6,774 bases of DNA from JAYVIQ01 sp043770215 (GTDB lineage Bacteria; Bacteroidota; Bacteroidia; Cytophagales; JAAEPT01), in assembly GCA_043770215.1 (NCBI GenBank), contig JAYVIQ010000208.1, positions 1 to 6,774 of the forward strand. Direction: 5' to 3'. This document shows, in pieces, positions 6,221-6,774 of the stretch (the first letter of the stretch is position 1; every line of letters begins with the position of its first letter). The translations under genes were made by a program, and so were the position numbers. Under the pieces are notes generated by a model, which searched no databases, was not told the DNA's origin, and was given only the letters and a program-made list of their open reading frames with translations.

Positions 6221-6774
6221 TTATTTTTTTAAAGAAGCCAACAAGGCATCAGCTACAGTCTCTGATGCGTTTTTTGGACCTAATGTTTGAATGATATTTC
6301 CATAGCCTTCTTTTATTCGAGAAATATATTCTTTATTATTGAGTAGCTTGTCCAACTCTTCGGCTACACTTATAGAGGTAAATCTACTTTGAATTAGCTC
6401 TTGAACTACCTCTTTATTGGCAATTAAATTTACCAGAGAAATGTAAGGTACTTTTATGAAAGATTTAGCTAGGTGGTAATTGAAACTAGATGTTTTGTAG
6501 CAAACTGCTTGTGGAACTCCAAAAACTGCAGTTTCTAATGTAGCTGTGCCTGATGTAACTAATGCAGCTTTTGCGGTATTTAGCAAAGGGTATGTTTGGT
6601 CATACACAACGTCTACTCCCAAATCTTTAGCAGACTGATAGAGCGTTTTTGGTAAATTATCTACAGCTGTTACAACAAATTTATGATTCGGGAATTTTGG
6701 TACAACTTCTAGCATTAACCCCAACATTTTTACCACCTCTTGCTTTCTGCTACCTGGCAAAATAGCAACCAAAG
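6221..6774 (-). CDS. lpxB: Lipid-A-disaccharide synthase LpxB, C-terminal half (gene runs off right edge)
   Basis: About 184 C-terminal codons are present; family members are near 370-380 residues, so the N-terminal half lies beyond the window and no start is visible. LpxB is a GT19 glycosyltransferase at the cytoplasmic face of the inner membrane. It joins UDP-diacylglucosamine to lipid X to make the lipid A disaccharide, a step in lipopolysaccharide synthesis. The fragment opens with VAILPGSRKQEV, the conserved LPGSRxxEV motif at the start of the C-terminal Rossmann-like domain. It continues with YPLLNTAKAALVTSGTATLE, whose SGTATLE block is the family's nucleotide-sugar-binding signature, and then FGVPQAVCYKTSSFNYHLAK and PYISLVNLIANKEVVQELIQ. 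The stop is TAA at 6221-6223 after two lysines. The transporter gene follows on the same strand after a 680-bp repeat-bearing gap, so shared transcription is unlikely. Confidence 0.94.
   Translation of the reverse strand, partial: LVAILPGSRKQEVVKMLGLMLEVVPKFPNHKFVVTAVDNLPKTLYQSAKDLGVDVVYDQTYPLLNTAKAALVTSGTATLETAVFGVPQAVCYKTSSFNYHLAKSFIKVPYISLVNLIANKEVVQELIQSRFTSISVAEELDKLLNNKEYISRIKEGYGNIIQTLGPKNASETVADALLASLKK

Noticed and set aside
6207..6227. A/T-only palindrome overlapping the lpxB stop as a terminator
   Set aside because: The stem contains no G-C pairs and arises from runs of A and T including lysine codons, so it is unlikely to be a stable hairpin.

Overview
The window looks like a chromosomal segment of a low-GC Bacteroidota (Bacteroidetes) member. 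Three things point that way: a gldC gliding-motility gene, which is known only from this phylum; gene starts with no clear Shine-Dalgarno sequence; and a TAnnTTTG-type -7 promoter element. I cannot place it below phylum level with confidence. No phage, IS transposase, CRISPR array, tRNA or rRNA is visible.

Plus-strand half (1-2294). Four tightly packed genes read rightwards: the 3' end of truB (tRNA pseudouridine-55 synthase), ribF (riboflavin kinase/FAD synthetase, overlapping truB by 14 nt), gldC, and a diacylglycerol-kinase-family lipid kinase. The lipid kinase starts at a TTG codon six bases after the gldC stop, in the same frame. The spacing suggests one transcript.

Minus-strand half (2356-6774). 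The strands converge in a 61-bp gap. Reading leftwards from the right edge there is the C-terminal half of lpxB (lipid A disaccharide synthase), a long gene-free gap (5541-6220), a 772-residue RND/MMPL-type transporter, and a small predicted outer-membrane beta-barrel protein 95 bp downstream of it. The transporter and barrel may be co-transcribed from a promoter near 5590.

The most unusual content is in the 680-bp gap. It carries two directly repeated, diverged copies (about 170 bp each, offset 310 bp) of a non-coding element with terminal inverted repeats. The right copy has several nested inverted repeats that could fold into one long irregular stem-loop. It could be a MITE/REP-like element or a structured RNA; no such element is identified from sequence alone. 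Lipid and envelope functions recur among the genes (lipid kinase, RND transporter, outer-membrane protein, LpxB), but a joint pathway is only an inference.
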